Positions 27,616 through 37,766 of a stretch of 64,000 nucleotides of DNA are shown here, one piece after another. This DNA is from Mesorhizobium sp. RMAD-H1 (GTDB taxonomy: Bacteria > Pseudomonadota > Alphaproteobacteria > Rhizobiales > Rhizobiaceae), in assembly GCF_014191375.1 (NCBI RefSeq), contig NZ_JACHWN010000002.1, forward strand, positions 124,001 to 188,000, given 5' to 3'. Under the pieces are notes generated by a model. That model ran no database searches. It saw only the letters and a program-made list of their open reading frames with translations, and had not been told where the DNA came from. Every line of letters begins with the position of its first letter. Position 1 is the first letter of the stretch. Made by a program: the position numbers and the translations under genes.

Positions 27616-29423
27616 ACCGCTATCGCCGCATCCATGATGCGGATTTGCGCCGCGGACGATCCGTTCCAGTGGTTGATCGAGAGATTGCCGGCGACGTGGA
27701 TCGACTGGCCGGACTGCTTCAAGAGGAACTCACCGAGCGTGCTTCCTGCGGCCCGGAATGCTATGGCGTTGACGCGCTTGCCGTCGGCGCCCGCGAGCGT
27801 AGCGCGAATATGGTCCTTTCCCACGACATTTGCACCAATGAGCCGATGATGCGGCAGGACCAGCACCGGCTGCGGATGACCCGAGCCGTAGGGGCCGGCC
27901 TTTTCCAGCGCGTCATGCAGGGCGAGCGTGGCGCCGGCGGCCGAGAGCGCGCCGTCGATGGCGAGGCTCTGATTGTCGCGCAAGCCTGCCACCGCCGCCC
28001 CGGCAACCTCCTCGAAATAGGCGCGAAGCGCACCGAGCCTATCGCGCTCGACGGTGATGCCCGCGGCCATGGCATGGCCGCCGCCCTTGACCAGCAGGCC
28101 CTTTTCCACCGCGCCGCGCACCATCCGGCCGAGATCGAAGCCGGTGATCGAGCGGCCCGAGCCGGTGCCGATGCCGTTCTGGTTGAACGCTATCGCGAAA
28201 GCCGGGCGCCGTGTCCGCTCCTTCAGGCGCGCGGCGATGAGGCCGACGATGCCCGGATGCCAGTCGCCGCTCGCCGTGACGACGATCGCCGGCCCCTGCC
28301 CGCCGCTCATCTCCACGGCGGCCTCGACCTCCGCTTGCGCCAGCATCTGCAGCTCCATGGCCTGCCGTTCCTGGTTGAGCCTGTCGAGCTCGTGCGCGAT
28401 GCGCTCCGCCTGAACCGGATCGTCCAGCGTCAGGAGACGGGCGCCGAGGCCGGCATCGCCGATGCGCCCCCCCGCATTGATGCGCGGGCCGATGAGGAAG
28501 CCGAGGTGAAAGCTGTTGAGCGGCTCGCCGATGCGCGCCGCGCGGGCCAGCGCTGCCAGCCCGGCATTCTGCTGCGCGCGCGCGACCATCAGCCCCTTGA
28601 CCACGAAGGCCCGGTTGACGCCCTTGAGCGGCACCACATCGCAGATTGTCGCGAGCGCGACCAGATCGAGAAGGCCGAGGAGATCCGGCGCGCTGATATC
28701 GGTGGCGATCCGCCTTTCGCGCAGGGTCCGCAACGCCTGCACCAGCGTCAGGAACACGACACCCGCGGCACAGAGATGCCCCTGCCCGGAAATATCGTCG
28801 TCGCGGTTGGGATTGACCACGGCAAAGGCCGCCTGCGGCAAGGGACCGCCGACCTGGTGATGGTCGATAACGACGACATCGCTGCCCGCCTCGCGCGCCG
28901 CCTCGATGGCCGCGGCGCTGTTGGTCCCGCAATCGACGGTGACGATCAGCGATGCGCCTTTTTCCGCAAGCTCGCGCATCGCCTGGGGGTTCGGCCCATA
29001 GCCTTCGAAGATGCGGTCGGGAATGTAGATGGCGTTGGCGACGCCGTAATGGGTGAGAAAGCGCGAAAGGAGCGCCGAGGAACAGGCGCCGTCGACATCA
29101 TAGTCGCCGAAGATCGCCACGCGTTCGCGATTGGCAATGGCGTCAGCGATCCGTCCCGCCGCCCGCTCCATATCGGTCAGGGCTGCTGGGTCGGGCATCA
29201 GCGATTTGATCGTCGGCTCGACGAACATCGGCGCGTCGTCGAGCGACACGCCGCGCCCTGCCAGCACCCGCGCCACGAGATCGTGCATCCCATGGTTCTG
29301 TGCGATCGCCAGCGCGATGTTGGCTTCCCGCAGACGGAGGCGGTCGACCCATCTGTATCCGGTCACCGACTGGCTGACGCCGAGAAAGAAACGTTCCTGA
29401 ACGAGGGTAGCGGAGCTGGACAT
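27612..29423 (-). CDS. recJ: Single-stranded-DNA-specific exonuclease RecJ
   Basis: A 5'-3' ssDNA exonuclease of about 603 aa used in recombination and mismatch repair. DHH motifs are visible: FGDYDVDGACSSALL near residue 105 (with two metal Asp), VDCGTNSA near 165 and VVIDHHQVGG near 185. The DHHA1 motif GGHAMAAGITVER is near 455, and an OB-like C-terminus follows. Several in-frame starts exist at 29450, 29438 and 29423; 29423 (MSSSATLVQERFFLG) is used because GGGAG precedes it, although very closely. The start is therefore uncertain by up to nine codons. Confidence 0.94.
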   Translation of the reverse strand: MSSSATLVQERFFLGVSQSVTGYRWVDRLRLREANIALAIAQNHGMHDLVARVLAGRGVSLDDAPMFVEPTIKSLMPDPAALTDMERAAGRIADAIANRERVAIFGDYDVDGACSSALLSRFLTHYGVANAIYIPDRIFEGYGPNPQAMRELAEKGASLIVTVDCGTNSAAAIEAAREAGSDVVVIDHHQVGGPLPQAAFAVVNPNRDDDISGQGHLCAAGVVFLTLVQALRTLRERRIATDISAPDLLGLLDLVALATICDVVPLKGVNRAFVVKGLMVARAQQNAGLAALARAARIGEPLNSFHLGFLIGPRINAGGRIGDAGLGARLLTLDDPVQAERIAHELDRLNQERQAMELQMLAQAEVEAAVEMSGGQGPAIVVTASGDWHPGIVGLIAARLKERTRRPAFAIAFNQNGIGTGSGRSITGFDLGRMVRGAVEKGLLVKGGGHAMAAGITVERDRLGALRAYFEEVAGAAVAGLRDNQSLAIDGALSAAGATLALHDALEKAGPYGSGHPQPVLVLPHHRLIGANVVGKDHIRATLAGADGKRVNAIAFRAAGSTLGEFLLKQSGQSIHVAGNLSINHWNGSSAAQIRIMDAAIAV

Positions 29424-29531
29424 GCTCCCTTCAAACATGAGAGACGGCATCTATACAATGCCGTCTCCCCGGATAATCCCCATTAAGCCGCACTTATGCA
29501 ACGCCAAGTGATTCCACTCGGCTGCAAAACG

Positions 29532-30518
29532 TTAGAACTTCGTCAGATCCTGATGGCGCGCCTTGATCTCGCGCACGGTCTGCGAGTGGGCGCGCATGAC
29601 GATGGTGTGGGTCTGGACATAGTCGCGGGCGAATTTCACGCCCGACAGCATGTTGCCGTCGGTGACGCCGGTCGCAGCGAAAAGCACGTCGCCCTTCGCC
29701 ATTTCCTCCATCGTATAGACCTTGTTGGGGTCGGAAATGCCCATCTTCGCGGCGCGTGCCACCTTCTCATCGGTATTCAGCTGAAGCCGGCCCTGCATCT
29801 GGCCGCCGATGCAGCGCAATGCCGCCGCCGCGAGCACGCCTTCCGGCGCGCCGCCGATGCCGAGATAGATGTCGATGCCGGTTTCATCAGGATCGGTCGT
29901 ATGGATGACGCCCGCCACGTCGCCGTCGCCGATCAGCCGGATGGCCGCACCCGTGGCGCGGACTTCCTCGATCAGGCGCGCATGGCGCGGGCGGTCCATG
30001 ATGCAGGCCGTGATCTCATGCACCGGAACACCCTTGGCCTTGGCGATGGCGTGAATGTTGTCCGTCGGAGAGGCGTCGATATCGACCACGCCGGCGGGAT
30101 AGCCGGGACCGACGGCGATCTTCTCCATATAGACATCGGGCGCATAGAGCAGATTGCCCTTTTCGGCGATGGCGATGACGGCGAGCGAATTCGGCAGGTT
30201 CTTGGCGCAGATCGTCGTACCTTCGAGCGGGTCGAGCGCGATATCCACTTCCGATCCCTCGCCGGTGCCGACCTTTTCCCCGATATAGAGCATCGGCGCC
30301 TCGTCGCGCTCCCCCTCGCCGATCACCACCGTTCCGTTGATCGGCAGGCGATTCAATTCCTGGCGCATGGCATCGACCGCAACTTGATCCGCGGCCTTCT
30401 CGTCGCCCCTGCCGCGCAGCCGCGCCGCGGCGACCGCCGCGCGCTCCGTCACGCGCACGAGTTCAAGCGTCAGGATACGATCGAGACCGTGGGAAGTCTG
30501 CTCAGCGGTTTTTGCCAT
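29532..30518 (-). CDS. glpX: Class II fructose-1,6-bisphosphatase
   Basis: A 328-aa GlpX phosphatase of gluconeogenesis. Key motifs are GEGERDEAPMLYIGE near residue 60 and DIALDPLEGTTICA near 85, holding the metal-binding acidic residues, and GIGGAPEGVLAAAALRCIGG near 190. MAKTAEQTSHGLDRI is the start, with AGGA upstream; a 45-codon extension is not supported. It follows hom on the same strand, the usual order in this group. Confidence 0.95.
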   Translation of the reverse strand: MAKTAEQTSHGLDRILTLELVRVTERAAVAAARLRGRGDEKAADQVAVDAMRQELNRLPINGTVVIGEGERDEAPMLYIGEKVGTGEGSEVDIALDPLEGTTICAKNLPNSLAVIAIAEKGNLLYAPDVYMEKIAVGPGYPAGVVDIDASPTDNIHAIAKAKGVPVHEITACIMDRPRHARLIEEVRATGAAIRLIGDGDVAGVIHTTDPDETGIDIYLGIGGAPEGVLAAAALRCIGGQMQGRLQLNTDEKVARAAKMGISDPNKVYTMEEMAKGDVLFAATGVTDGNMLSGVKFARDYVQTHTIVMRAHSQTVREIKARHQDLTKF

Positions 30519-30686
30519 GTGGGGATGTCCTAACTCGAATTTCGTTGCTACCAACTGCACTGGGAAGCGGACCATAACAATGTTCCGCAAACCTTTTGTC
30601 AAAGTCGCAAAGGAGCCGCAAGTGCCGGACAGGCAGAAATCCGGCACGGCCAAAATGTTAATCGATTAAAAGGGGTTAGGCCCCGA

Positions 30687-32003
30687 TCAGCCGGCTCGCT
30701 CGATGCGGATCATCTGCGGCTTGTCCACCAGATGGCCATCGCGCAGGATGGCGTCGATGGCCCTCTTGACCGCCGCCTCCGTCGTCTCGTGGGTCACCAG
30801 AATCACGGTCTTGCTGTTCTCGGCGGCCCCGTTCATCGGCGGGCGCTGGACGATGGATTCGAGCGAAATATCGTTTTCGGCCATGCGCTTGGCGATCGCC
30901 GCGAAAACGCCCGTGCGGTCCTCCACCGTCAGGCGGATGAAATAGCCGCCCGCATGGGAGCGCATCTTGGCCCGCTTATAAGGCTTCAGCGCCTTGGCCG
31001 GCGTGCCGAAGACGGGCCCGTGCTGGAAGCCGGGACGGCTCTTGGCGATGTCGGCGATGTCGCCGAGCACGGCCGACGCCGTTGCGTTGCCGCCGGCGCC
31101 CGGCCCCGACAGCAGCAACTCGCCCAGGAGATCGGTTTCGATCGCCACCGCATTGGTGACGCCATGCACCTGAGCGATGACCGAGGAAGTCGGCACCATG
31201 GTGGGATGGACGCGCTGCTCGATGCCGGTATCGGTCTTCTGCGCGACGCCTAGAAGCTTGATGCGATAGCCGAGCTCGTCGGCGGCATGGATATCGGCGA
31301 GCGAGATGTTGCTGATGCCTTCGAGATAGATGTCGTCGGCGGCAATCTGGGTGCCGAAGGCGAGGCTCGTCAAAAGCGCCAGCTTGTGCGCGGTGTCATT
31401 GCCCTCGATATCGAATGTCGGGTCCGCCTCGGCATAGCCAAGGCGCTGCGCGTCTTTCAGGCAATCCTCGAACGATATCCCCTCCTCCCACATCCGCGTC
31501 AGGACGTAATTGCAGGTCCCGTTCATGATGCCATAGACACGCGAAACCGTGTTGCCGGTCAGGGATTCGCGCATGGCCTTGATGACGGGAATGCCGCCCG
31601 CTACCGCCGCCTCGAAATTGAGGAGAACGCCCTTGTCCTCGGCGATTTTGGCGAGTGCGACGCCGTGCCTTGCAAGGAGCGCCTTGTTGGCCGTCACCAC
31701 ATGATGCCCGGCCCTGAGCGCAGCCTCGACCGCCGCCTTGGCAGGCCCGTCATCACCGCCGATCAGCTCGACGAAGACGTCGATGCCGCTTGATTTGGCC
31801 AGGGCGACCGGATCGTCGAACCATTCGGCGCCGGAGAGATCGACCCCGCGGTCGCGGGACCGGTCGCGGGCGGAAACGGCGGCGACCACGATTTCCTTGC
31901 CGCACTGGCGGGTCAGCATTTCGGCCTTGTCGCGCAAAATGCGTAAGACCGAACCGCCAACGGTGCCGAGCCCGGCAACGCCGATCCGCAATGCATCAGT
32001 CAT
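30687..32003 (-). CDS. hom: Homoserine dehydrogenase
   Basis: A 438-aa NAD(P)-dependent enzyme that makes homoserine from aspartate semialdehyde, the branch to threonine and methionine. The Rossmann motif GVAGLGTVGGSVLRIL opens the protein. The catalytic region NGTCNYVLTRMWEEG is near residue 170, and a C-terminal ACT domain (about 350-430) gives feedback control. It starts 48 bp after the aminotransferase gene and is probably co-transcribed with it. Confidence 0.96.
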   Translation of the reverse strand: MTDALRIGVAGLGTVGGSVLRILRDKAEMLTRQCGKEIVVAAVSARDRSRDRGVDLSGAEWFDDPVALAKSSGIDVFVELIGGDDGPAKAAVEAALRAGHHVVTANKALLARHGVALAKIAEDKGVLLNFEAAVAGGIPVIKAMRESLTGNTVSRVYGIMNGTCNYVLTRMWEEGISFEDCLKDAQRLGYAEADPTFDIEGNDTAHKLALLTSLAFGTQIAADDIYLEGISNISLADIHAADELGYRIKLLGVAQKTDTGIEQRVHPTMVPTSSVIAQVHGVTNAVAIETDLLGELLLSGPGAGGNATASAVLGDIADIAKSRPGFQHGPVFGTPAKALKPYKRAKMRSHAGGYFIRLTVEDRTGVFAAIAKRMAENDISLESIVQRPPMNGAAENSKTVILVTHETTEAAVKRAIDAILRDGHLVDKPQMIRIERAG

Positions 32004-32051
32004 GATCGTGCCTCTGAAATTATCCGAATGTCAGCCTATATGCACCGCCGG

Positions 32052-33272
32052 TCAGCGGTGCGCATCGAGCGGGATGACGTTGTGCAGGTTTTCTTCCCTG
32101 GTCGCAAGGAAGCGCTTGATGTTACGCGCGGCCTGGCGGATGCGATGCTCGTTCTCAACGAGCGCGATGCGGACGTAATCGTCGCCATGCTCGCCAAAGC
32201 CGACGCCGGGGGCGACGGCGACATCCGCCATCTCGATCAGGAGCTTGGAAAACTCCAGCGAGCCGAGCGACCGGAAGCGCTCCGGAATCGGCGCCCAGGC
32301 GAACATCGTCGCGGCCGGCGACGGAACGTCCCATCCCGCGCGGCCAAAGCTGTCGACCAGCACATCGCGGCGGCGCTTGTAGATGGCGCGCACTTCCGCG
32401 ATATCGGATCCGTCGCCGTTGAGCGCGGCGGTGGCCGCAACCTGGATCGGGGTGAACGCACCATAGTCGAGATAGGATTTCACCCGCGTCAGCGCGGCGA
32501 TGAGCCGCTCGTTGCCCACGGCGAACCCCATGCGCCAGCCCGGCATCGAGAAGGTTTTCGACATGGAGGTGAATTCGACGGCGACATCCATCGCCCCCGG
32601 TATCTGGAGCACCGACGGCGGCGGCGTGTCGTCGAAATAGATCTCGGAATAGGCGAGATCGGAAAGGATGATGATCTCGTGCTTGCGCGCGAAAGCCACC
32701 ACATCCCGGTAGAAATCGAGCGTGGCGACATGCGCCGTCGGATTGGAGGGGTAATTGAGGATCAGCGCCAGAGGCTTCGGGATCGAATGGCGCACCGCGC
32801 GTTCCAGCGTCGGGATGAAATTCTCATCCGGCTTTGCCTGGATCGAGCGGATGACGCCGCCGGACATGATGAAGCCGAAGGCATGAATCGGGTAGGTCGG
32901 ATCGGGGCAGAGCACGACATCGCCCGGCGCGGTGATCGCCTGCGCCATATTGGCGAAGCCCTCCTTGGAGCCGAGCGTGGCGACGACCTGCGTTTCCGGG
33001 TTGAGCTTCACGCCGAAGCGGCGCGCATAATATTGCGCCTGGGCGCGGCGCAGGCCGGGAATGCCCTTGGATGCGGAATAGCGATGCGTGCGCGGGTCCT
33101 GCACCGCCTCGCACAGCTTGTCGACGATGCCCTGCGGCGTCGGCAGATCGGGATTGCCCATGCCGAGATCAATGATATCCGCACCGGCGGCTCGCGCGCT
33201 GGCCTTCAGGCGATTGACCTGTTCAAAGACGTAAGGCGGCAGACGGCGAACTTTATGAAACTCTTCAGACAT
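32052..33272 (-). CDS. Class I aminotransferase (AlaC / LL-diaminopimelate aminotransferase type)
   Basis: A 406-aa PLP fold-type I enzyme. The substrate arm DLGMGNPDLPTPQ is near residue 36, NYPSNPTAHVAT near 175 and the PLP lysine in SMSKTFSMPGWRMGF near 240. It starts at MSEEFHKVRR; the longer frame is not supported. Homologues next to hom are annotated as alanine, glutamate-pyruvate or LL-diaminopimelate aminotransferase. The position fits amino-acid synthesis, but the substrate is open. Confidence 0.9.
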   Translation of the reverse strand: MSEEFHKVRRLPPYVFEQVNRLKASARAAGADIIDLGMGNPDLPTPQGIVDKLCEAVQDPRTHRYSASKGIPGLRRAQAQYYARRFGVKLNPETQVVATLGSKEGFANMAQAITAPGDVVLCPDPTYPIHAFGFIMSGGVIRSIQAKPDENFIPTLERAVRHSIPKPLALILNYPSNPTAHVATLDFYRDVVAFARKHEIIILSDLAYSEIYFDDTPPPSVLQIPGAMDVAVEFTSMSKTFSMPGWRMGFAVGNERLIAALTRVKSYLDYGAFTPIQVAATAALNGDGSDIAEVRAIYKRRRDVLVDSFGRAGWDVPSPAATMFAWAPIPERFRSLGSLEFSKLLIEMADVAVAPGVGFGEHGDDYVRIALVENEHRIRQAARNIKRFLATREENLHNVIPLDAHR

Positions 33273-33342
33273 TGTCCTGGTTCCGGTGCGGGTTGAAATT
33301 GCGTTTCCGCTATACACCTGTTCGCGCCGGGGGTCGATAGTT

Positions 33343-33687
33343 TCAGTCGCTCTCCGTCTCGATCTCTTTCAACGTCTCGTCGGCCTCCTGCTGCGCCTGC
33401 CGGCGGATGGCGTCCAGCTCCGCCTGGGTGGTCGGCGGCGGCGCGGCAATGCCCTGCTGGCGCTGCTTGTCGGCATCGAGCGCCGAGGTGATGCTTGCGG
33501 TTTCCTGTTGCGTCAGCTGCTTGGTCTCGCCGCGCGGCGTGCGGGCGAATGTCGGGAAGGTGCCGGTATTGGCTGCGCCCTCTTGCGGAACGCCCTGGAA
33601 ATCGGGACCCCGCGCGCAGGCGGAAAGGCCGGTCAGCACGAGGGATATCAGGATGAAACGGGCGCAAAGCCCCGCGTGCTGTGACAT
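33343..33687 (-). CDS. Putative small lipoprotein, 114 aa
   Basis: The lipobox TGLSAC puts the lipidated cysteine at residue 24, after a normal type II signal. The mature part of about 90 residues is polar, with a Gln/Glu-rich coiled-coil-like end (AELDAIRRQAQQEADETLKEIETE). It is probably anchored to the outer membrane on its periplasmic face. It lies in the same direction as the aminotransferase-hom genes, 70 bp upstream. Function unknown. Confidence 0.8.
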   Translation of the reverse strand: MSQHAGLCARFILISLVLTGLSACARGPDFQGVPQEGAANTGTFPTFARTPRGETKQLTQQETASITSALDADKQRQQGIAAPPPTTQAELDAIRRQAQQEADETLKEIETESD

Positions 33688-33782
33688 AGTATCTTACCCC
33701 TGCAGGAATGCCTTGAGTGTTGAACCGATAGCATCAACTCATGCTACTATGTCAATAAGAGGTGTCGGAGGAATAGTCGATC

Positions 33783-35615
33783 ATGTCTGATACCGGGGAG
33801 CGCAGCCGGAAAAAACCGACTGACGAACCTTCCCTTGAGGATTACCTTATCAGGGATCCCGGCAGTTTCGCACTCAATCTTGCCCGCATGGTCGAACAGG
33901 CGGGAAAGGCTGCGGCTGCCTGGATCGAGCCGCGCGAAAAGGGCCTGAAGAGCGATCTCATGGCCGAACCGCTGGCCGATATGGTCAGGACGCTTTCGAG
34001 GCTTTCGGAATATTGGCTTTCGGATTCCACGCGCGCGCTCGAGGCCCAGACGCATCTCTTCTCCAGCTATCTCGCGATCTGGGCGAATTCCATACGCCGC
34101 GCGGCGGGCGAGTCGACCGAAGACATCGTCGCCCCCGATCCGAAGGACAAGCGCTTTCAGGACGAGGACTGGTCGAAGAACGCCTTCTTCGATTTCCTGA
34201 AGCAGGTCTATCTCGTCACGGCCAGATGGGCCCTCGATCTGGTTGAAAAGGCGGAAGGGCTCGACGACCATACCCGCCACAAGGCCGCTTTCTATGTGCG
34301 TCAGCTCGTCAATGCGGCCTCGCCCACCAATTTCATCCTGACCAATCCGGAGCTTTTCAAGGAGACCGTCGCCGCCAACGGCATGAACCTCGTCAACGGA
34401 ATGCGGATGCTGACGGAGGATATCATCGCCGGCAAGGGCGATTTGCGGCTGCGCCACACCGAATGCACCCATTTCCGGCTGGGCGAGAACGTGGCGACGA
34501 CGCCGGGCAAGGTGGTGGCGCGCAACGATCTGGCCGAGATCATCCAATATGCGCCCGCGACGGATGAGGTCTTCAAGCGCCCTCTCCTCATCTGCCCGCC
34601 CTGGATCAACAAATTCTACATCCTCGATCTGAGCCCGGAGAAATCCTTCATACGCTGGCTGGTCGCCCAGGGACATACGGTGTTCGTGATCTCCTGGATC
34701 AATCCCGACGAACGCCACGCGCACAAGGACTGGGAAGCCTATATCCGCGAGGGCATCCAGTTCGCGCTCGACACGATCGAGAGGAGAACCGGCGAGCGCG
34801 AGATCAATGCCGTCGGCTATTGCGTCGGCGGGACCCTTCTTGCCGCCGCCCTTGCCCTGATGGCGAAGGAGGGCGACGAGCGCGTCGGGAGCGCGACCTT
34901 CTTCACGACGCAGGTCGATTTCGAACATGCCGGAGACCTGAAAGTCTTCGTCGACGAGGCGCAGGTCAGTGCGCTCGAGGAGGCGATGTTCCGCGACGGC
35001 TATCTTGACGGGTCGAAAATGTTGAGCGCCTTCAACATGTTGCGCTCAGGCGATCTCATCTGGCCTTATGTCGTTAACAATTACATGAAAGGGAAAAATC
35101 CCGTCCCCTTCGACCTTCTCTACTGGAACGCCGACGCCACGCGCATGAGCGCGGCCAACCATTCCTTCTATCTGCGCAACTGCTATCTCGAGAACCGGCT
35201 CGCACGCGGCAAGATGGTGCTGGCGCGGCACAGGATATCGCTCGCCGATATCGGCATCCCTGTCTACAACCTCGCGGCGAAGGACGATCATATAGCGCCG
35301 GCGCTCTCGGTCTTTGCCGGAAGCCAGTGCTTCGGAGGCGATGTCACCTATGTGCTTGCCGGCTCCGGCCATATCGCCGGCGTCATCAACCCGCCCGAAA
35401 AGCGCAAATACCAGTACTGGACCGGCGGCAAGGCGGAAGGCAATTTCGCCGACTGGCTGGAGCAGGCGCAAGAACATCCGGGATCGTGGTGGCCGCACTG
35501 GCAGGAATGGATAGAAGCGCGGGACGCGGAAAAAGTATCGCCCCGGCATCTTCAAGACGACGATTCGCAAGTGCTCGGGGATGCACCTGGATCTTACGTA
35601 ATGATACGCATCTGA
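33783..35615 (+). CDS. phaC: Class I poly(3-hydroxyalkanoate) synthase
   Basis: A 610-aa polymerase that joins hydroxyacyl-CoA into PHB granules. The N-terminal PhaC_N domain spans about residues 90-260. The lipase-like box GYCVGG has the nucleophile Cys347, with Asp502 (in AKDDHIAP) and His530 (in GSGHIAG). The Asp-His spacing of 28 is the same as in the Cupriavidus enzyme. No phaA, phaB or phasin gene is in the window, as is common in rhizobia. Divergent from the lipoprotein gene. Confidence 0.95.
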   Translation: MSDTGERSRKKPTDEPSLEDYLIRDPGSFALNLARMVEQAGKAAAAWIEPREKGLKSDLMAEPLADMVRTLSRLSEYWLSDSTRALEAQTHLFSSYLAIWANSIRRAAGESTEDIVAPDPKDKRFQDEDWSKNAFFDFLKQVYLVTARWALDLVEKAEGLDDHTRHKAAFYVRQLVNAASPTNFILTNPELFKETVAANGMNLVNGMRMLTEDIIAGKGDLRLRHTECTHFRLGENVATTPGKVVARNDLAEIIQYAPATDEVFKRPLLICPPWINKFYILDLSPEKSFIRWLVAQGHTVFVISWINPDERHAHKDWEAYIREGIQFALDTIERRTGEREINAVGYCVGGTLLAAALALMAKEGDERVGSATFFTTQVDFEHAGDLKVFVDEAQVSALEEAMFRDGYLDGSKMLSAFNMLRSGDLIWPYVVNNYMKGKNPVPFDLLYWNADATRMSAANHSFYLRNCYLENRLARGKMVLARHRISLADIGIPVYNLAAKDDHIAPALSVFAGSQCFGGDVTYVLAGSGHIAGVINPPEKRKYQYWTGGKAEGNFADWLEQAQEHPGSWWPHWQEWIEARDAEKVSPRHLQDDDSQVLGDAPGSYVMIRI

Positions 35616-35883
35616 AACTATTCGTGATCGGCCATTGATGTCCATTTTGTGACGTGGCACCGTTTTGCCGTATTCCGATCTTACCCCAGTCATTGCGATT
35701 TTCCGGAAAAAATAATATCAATCCGGACACTTGCACCCTATAAGGCGCCTGCAAGTGCTGTCCCGAAGGGGGAATATTCCGGCTTTCGGCGAACTCGAGA
35801 CAGACTTTCGCAAGGGTTTTTCGCCCTCATAAAAACAACCCGTCCGGACCAGTTCTGCGTCAGTCCGGAATAAGGCCCGGGGG

Positions 35884-37104
35884 ATGGCATTGAGCGGACT
35901 GACGAGACATGCGGGGGCTGGTAGACGTCGTTCTTTCGGATGGCTGGTCGCCATGCTCTCCTTCGCCGTCACCTCCTGCACATCGACCGGTTCGGACGTA
36001 GCCCCGCAACTGCAGGCGCAGGGCGAGGGTTCCTCCCTCATTGCCGACACCATGGCGAGTGCGGCCGAAGGCACAGCGCATTCGGCATCCGCCGCAATCC
36101 CCTCCGACAAGCCGGATACGCCCGCTTCCGATAATGCGGCGCTTGCGCTGGCGGAAAGCAGACCTGCCAACCCGGCCGAGCAGAGCCTCGTCCAGGAGGT
36201 CAAGTCGGCGGATCAAGCCAAGCCGGCCGCGGCTGAAGCCGCTGAAACCGGTGCGACAGCCGGCGCCACATCCCCCGGCGATTCTCCTGCGCCCTCCCCT
36301 TCGCCGCTCGTTGCGAATGCCGCCGCATCGCCGGAGGCCGCGCCAGCCGCCGGGGAGAAAGAAAGCGCGCCGGCAGCAGCGCCCAAACCCGAGACAAAAG
36401 GCATTCAGGCCGTCTCCTTTGCGGCCTCGCCGCGCCAGGTCGCCTTTGCCGCGCCGCCCAGCCGCGCCTCGCAATCGGGCGGGACGATCATGCGCCTTTT
36501 TTCGGATCGCACGAAGAAGCCCGAACAGGCGCGAATCCTGGAGAAGCCGGCCGAGAAGAAGGCCGAAGTGACGGTTTCGGCACCCAAGGCGCCGCGTGAA
36601 TACAATTATGCCCTGCCGGGCGTGCGGGAAAATTTCGGCATCGAGATCAAGCGCCGTGCGAGCCTCAACGACGACAGCGACATCGATGCCCATGAGGAAG
36701 ACGAATCCTTCCCCGTCCAGCTGGCATCGGCCGGCGGCCTCGCCCGACTGGCGCCGAACGGTCTAAAAACGCAGCGCGAATCGGTCGACGTGGCCTGCCT
36801 GAAGCCGCAGCTCGTCTCCATGCTCAAGGCGATCGAGCGCCGATTCGGACGCCCAGTCATGGTCACCTCGGGCTATCGCAGCCCTTCGCATAACCGCGCC
36901 GTGAACGGAGCCAGACGGTCATTGCACATGATGTGTGCGGCAGCCGATATCCAGGTCGACGGCGTCTCCAAGTGGGAAATCGCCAAGTTCGTCCGCAGCA
37001 TGCCCAAACGCGGCGGCGTCGGCACCTACTGCCATACGAGGTCCGTCCATGTCGATATCGGGCCGGAGCGGGACTGGAACTGGCGCTGCGTGCGCCGCAA
37101 TTAG
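35884..37104 (+). CDS. DUF882 / M15-like peptidase domain lipoprotein
   Basis: A 406-aa protein. Residues 1-35 hold a membrane signal with a possible lipobox (AVTSC). Residues about 40-200 are Ala/Pro-rich low complexity, probably a periplasmic linker. The C-terminal 110 residues form a peptidase M15_3-type (YcbK/DUF882) domain: VTSGYRSPSHNRAV, then the metal ligands in SLHMMCAAADIQ and SVHVDIGP. Such domains act on peptidoglycan cross-links. The start is the first ATG after a GGCCCGGGG stretch. The 268-bp gap before it shows no clear feature. Confidence 0.85.
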   Translation: MALSGLTRHAGAGRRRSFGWLVAMLSFAVTSCTSTGSDVAPQLQAQGEGSSLIADTMASAAEGTAHSASAAIPSDKPDTPASDNAALALAESRPANPAEQSLVQEVKSADQAKPAAAEAAETGATAGATSPGDSPAPSPSPLVANAAASPEAAPAAGEKESAPAAAPKPETKGIQAVSFAASPRQVAFAAPPSRASQSGGTIMRLFSDRTKKPEQARILEKPAEKKAEVTVSAPKAPREYNYALPGVRENFGIEIKRRASLNDDSDIDAHEEDESFPVQLASAGGLARLAPNGLKTQRESVDVACLKPQLVSMLKAIERRFGRPVMVTSGYRSPSHNRAVNGARRSLHMMCAAADIQVDGVSKWEIAKFVRSMPKRGGVGTYCHTRSVHVDIGPERDWNWRCVRRN

Positions 37105-37139
37105 GACGCGACGGCTGCGAAAGCCGGCCTTATCCGGCT

Positions 37140-37400
37140 CTAATGCTTCGTTTTCGGCGCCGGCTGGACGGCCAGTTTTTTCCTGTCATCGTCGCTGGGA
37201 TTGCATTCCTGCCTGGTCCCCGGAATGTAGAACTTCCCGTCAGGGGACGGATCTGTCCCGCCATCGCACCCTGGCAAACCGGGGCGGCCGTCATGCCCGC
37301 TGGCACCACCGTTTCCCCCGGCTTCCCCAGAGCCGGCCCACGCGGTCTGTGCGGCGCTTCCTGCCAAAAATAACGAAACTGCAGCGGCAATGATTTTCAT
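37140..37400 (-). CDS. Small secreted protein, 86 aa
   Basis: The start MKIIAAAVSLFLAG has AAGGAG eight bases upstream, so it is preferred over a TTG two codons earlier. The signal peptide is cleaved after AWA. The mature part of about 64 residues is Gly/Asp/Pro-rich (SGEAGGNGGASGHDGRPGLP) with two cysteines. No family recognised. It is convergent with the DUF882 gene. Confidence 0.65.
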   Translation of the reverse strand: MKIIAAAVSLFLAGSAAQTAWAGSGEAGGNGGASGHDGRPGLPGCDGGTDPSPDGKFYIPGTRQECNPSDDDRKKLAVQPAPKTKH

Positions 37401-37574
37401 TCTCAAAACTCCTTGTCATAAAACATGCCAAGGATGGCGCTAAATGCCGGCGAAAATTGGCCATTCGGGTGCAATGGCGGCGAGAAGCGGCCGCTCCCAT
37501 ATTTTTTTGAGAAAAATCACTTTTAGCTGTTGCGGGAAAAAAACTTCCTCTCTATAAGCCCACTCACCTGCGGG

Positions 37575-37650
37575 GCGCCCATCGTCTAGCGGTCTAGGAC
37601 GCCGCCCTTTCACGGCGGAAACAGGGGTTCGATTCCCCTTGGGCGTACCA
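37575..37650 (+). tRNA. tRNA-Glu (anticodon TTC)
   Basis: A 76-nt tRNA with encoded CCA. The acceptor stem is GCGCCCA/TGGGCGT with a G-T first pair. The anticodon arm CCGCC-CTTTCAC-GGCGG holds TTC, and the T-loop is GGTTCGATTCC. Confidence 0.97.
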
Positions 37651-37766
37651 ACAGTTTCAAGCGCTTAGGCTCGCAGGTTTGTTCCTTCTCTTCAAATATC
37701 GATATGGCATGACCGGTCGCGCGGGCAGCCGTTGCGCAAAGCCTCGCGCTCGATTAAGTGCATGTC

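Noticed and set aside
27645-29486. 613-codon plus-strand frame opposite recJ
   Set aside because: Antisense shadow; recJ on the minus strand carries all DHH motifs.
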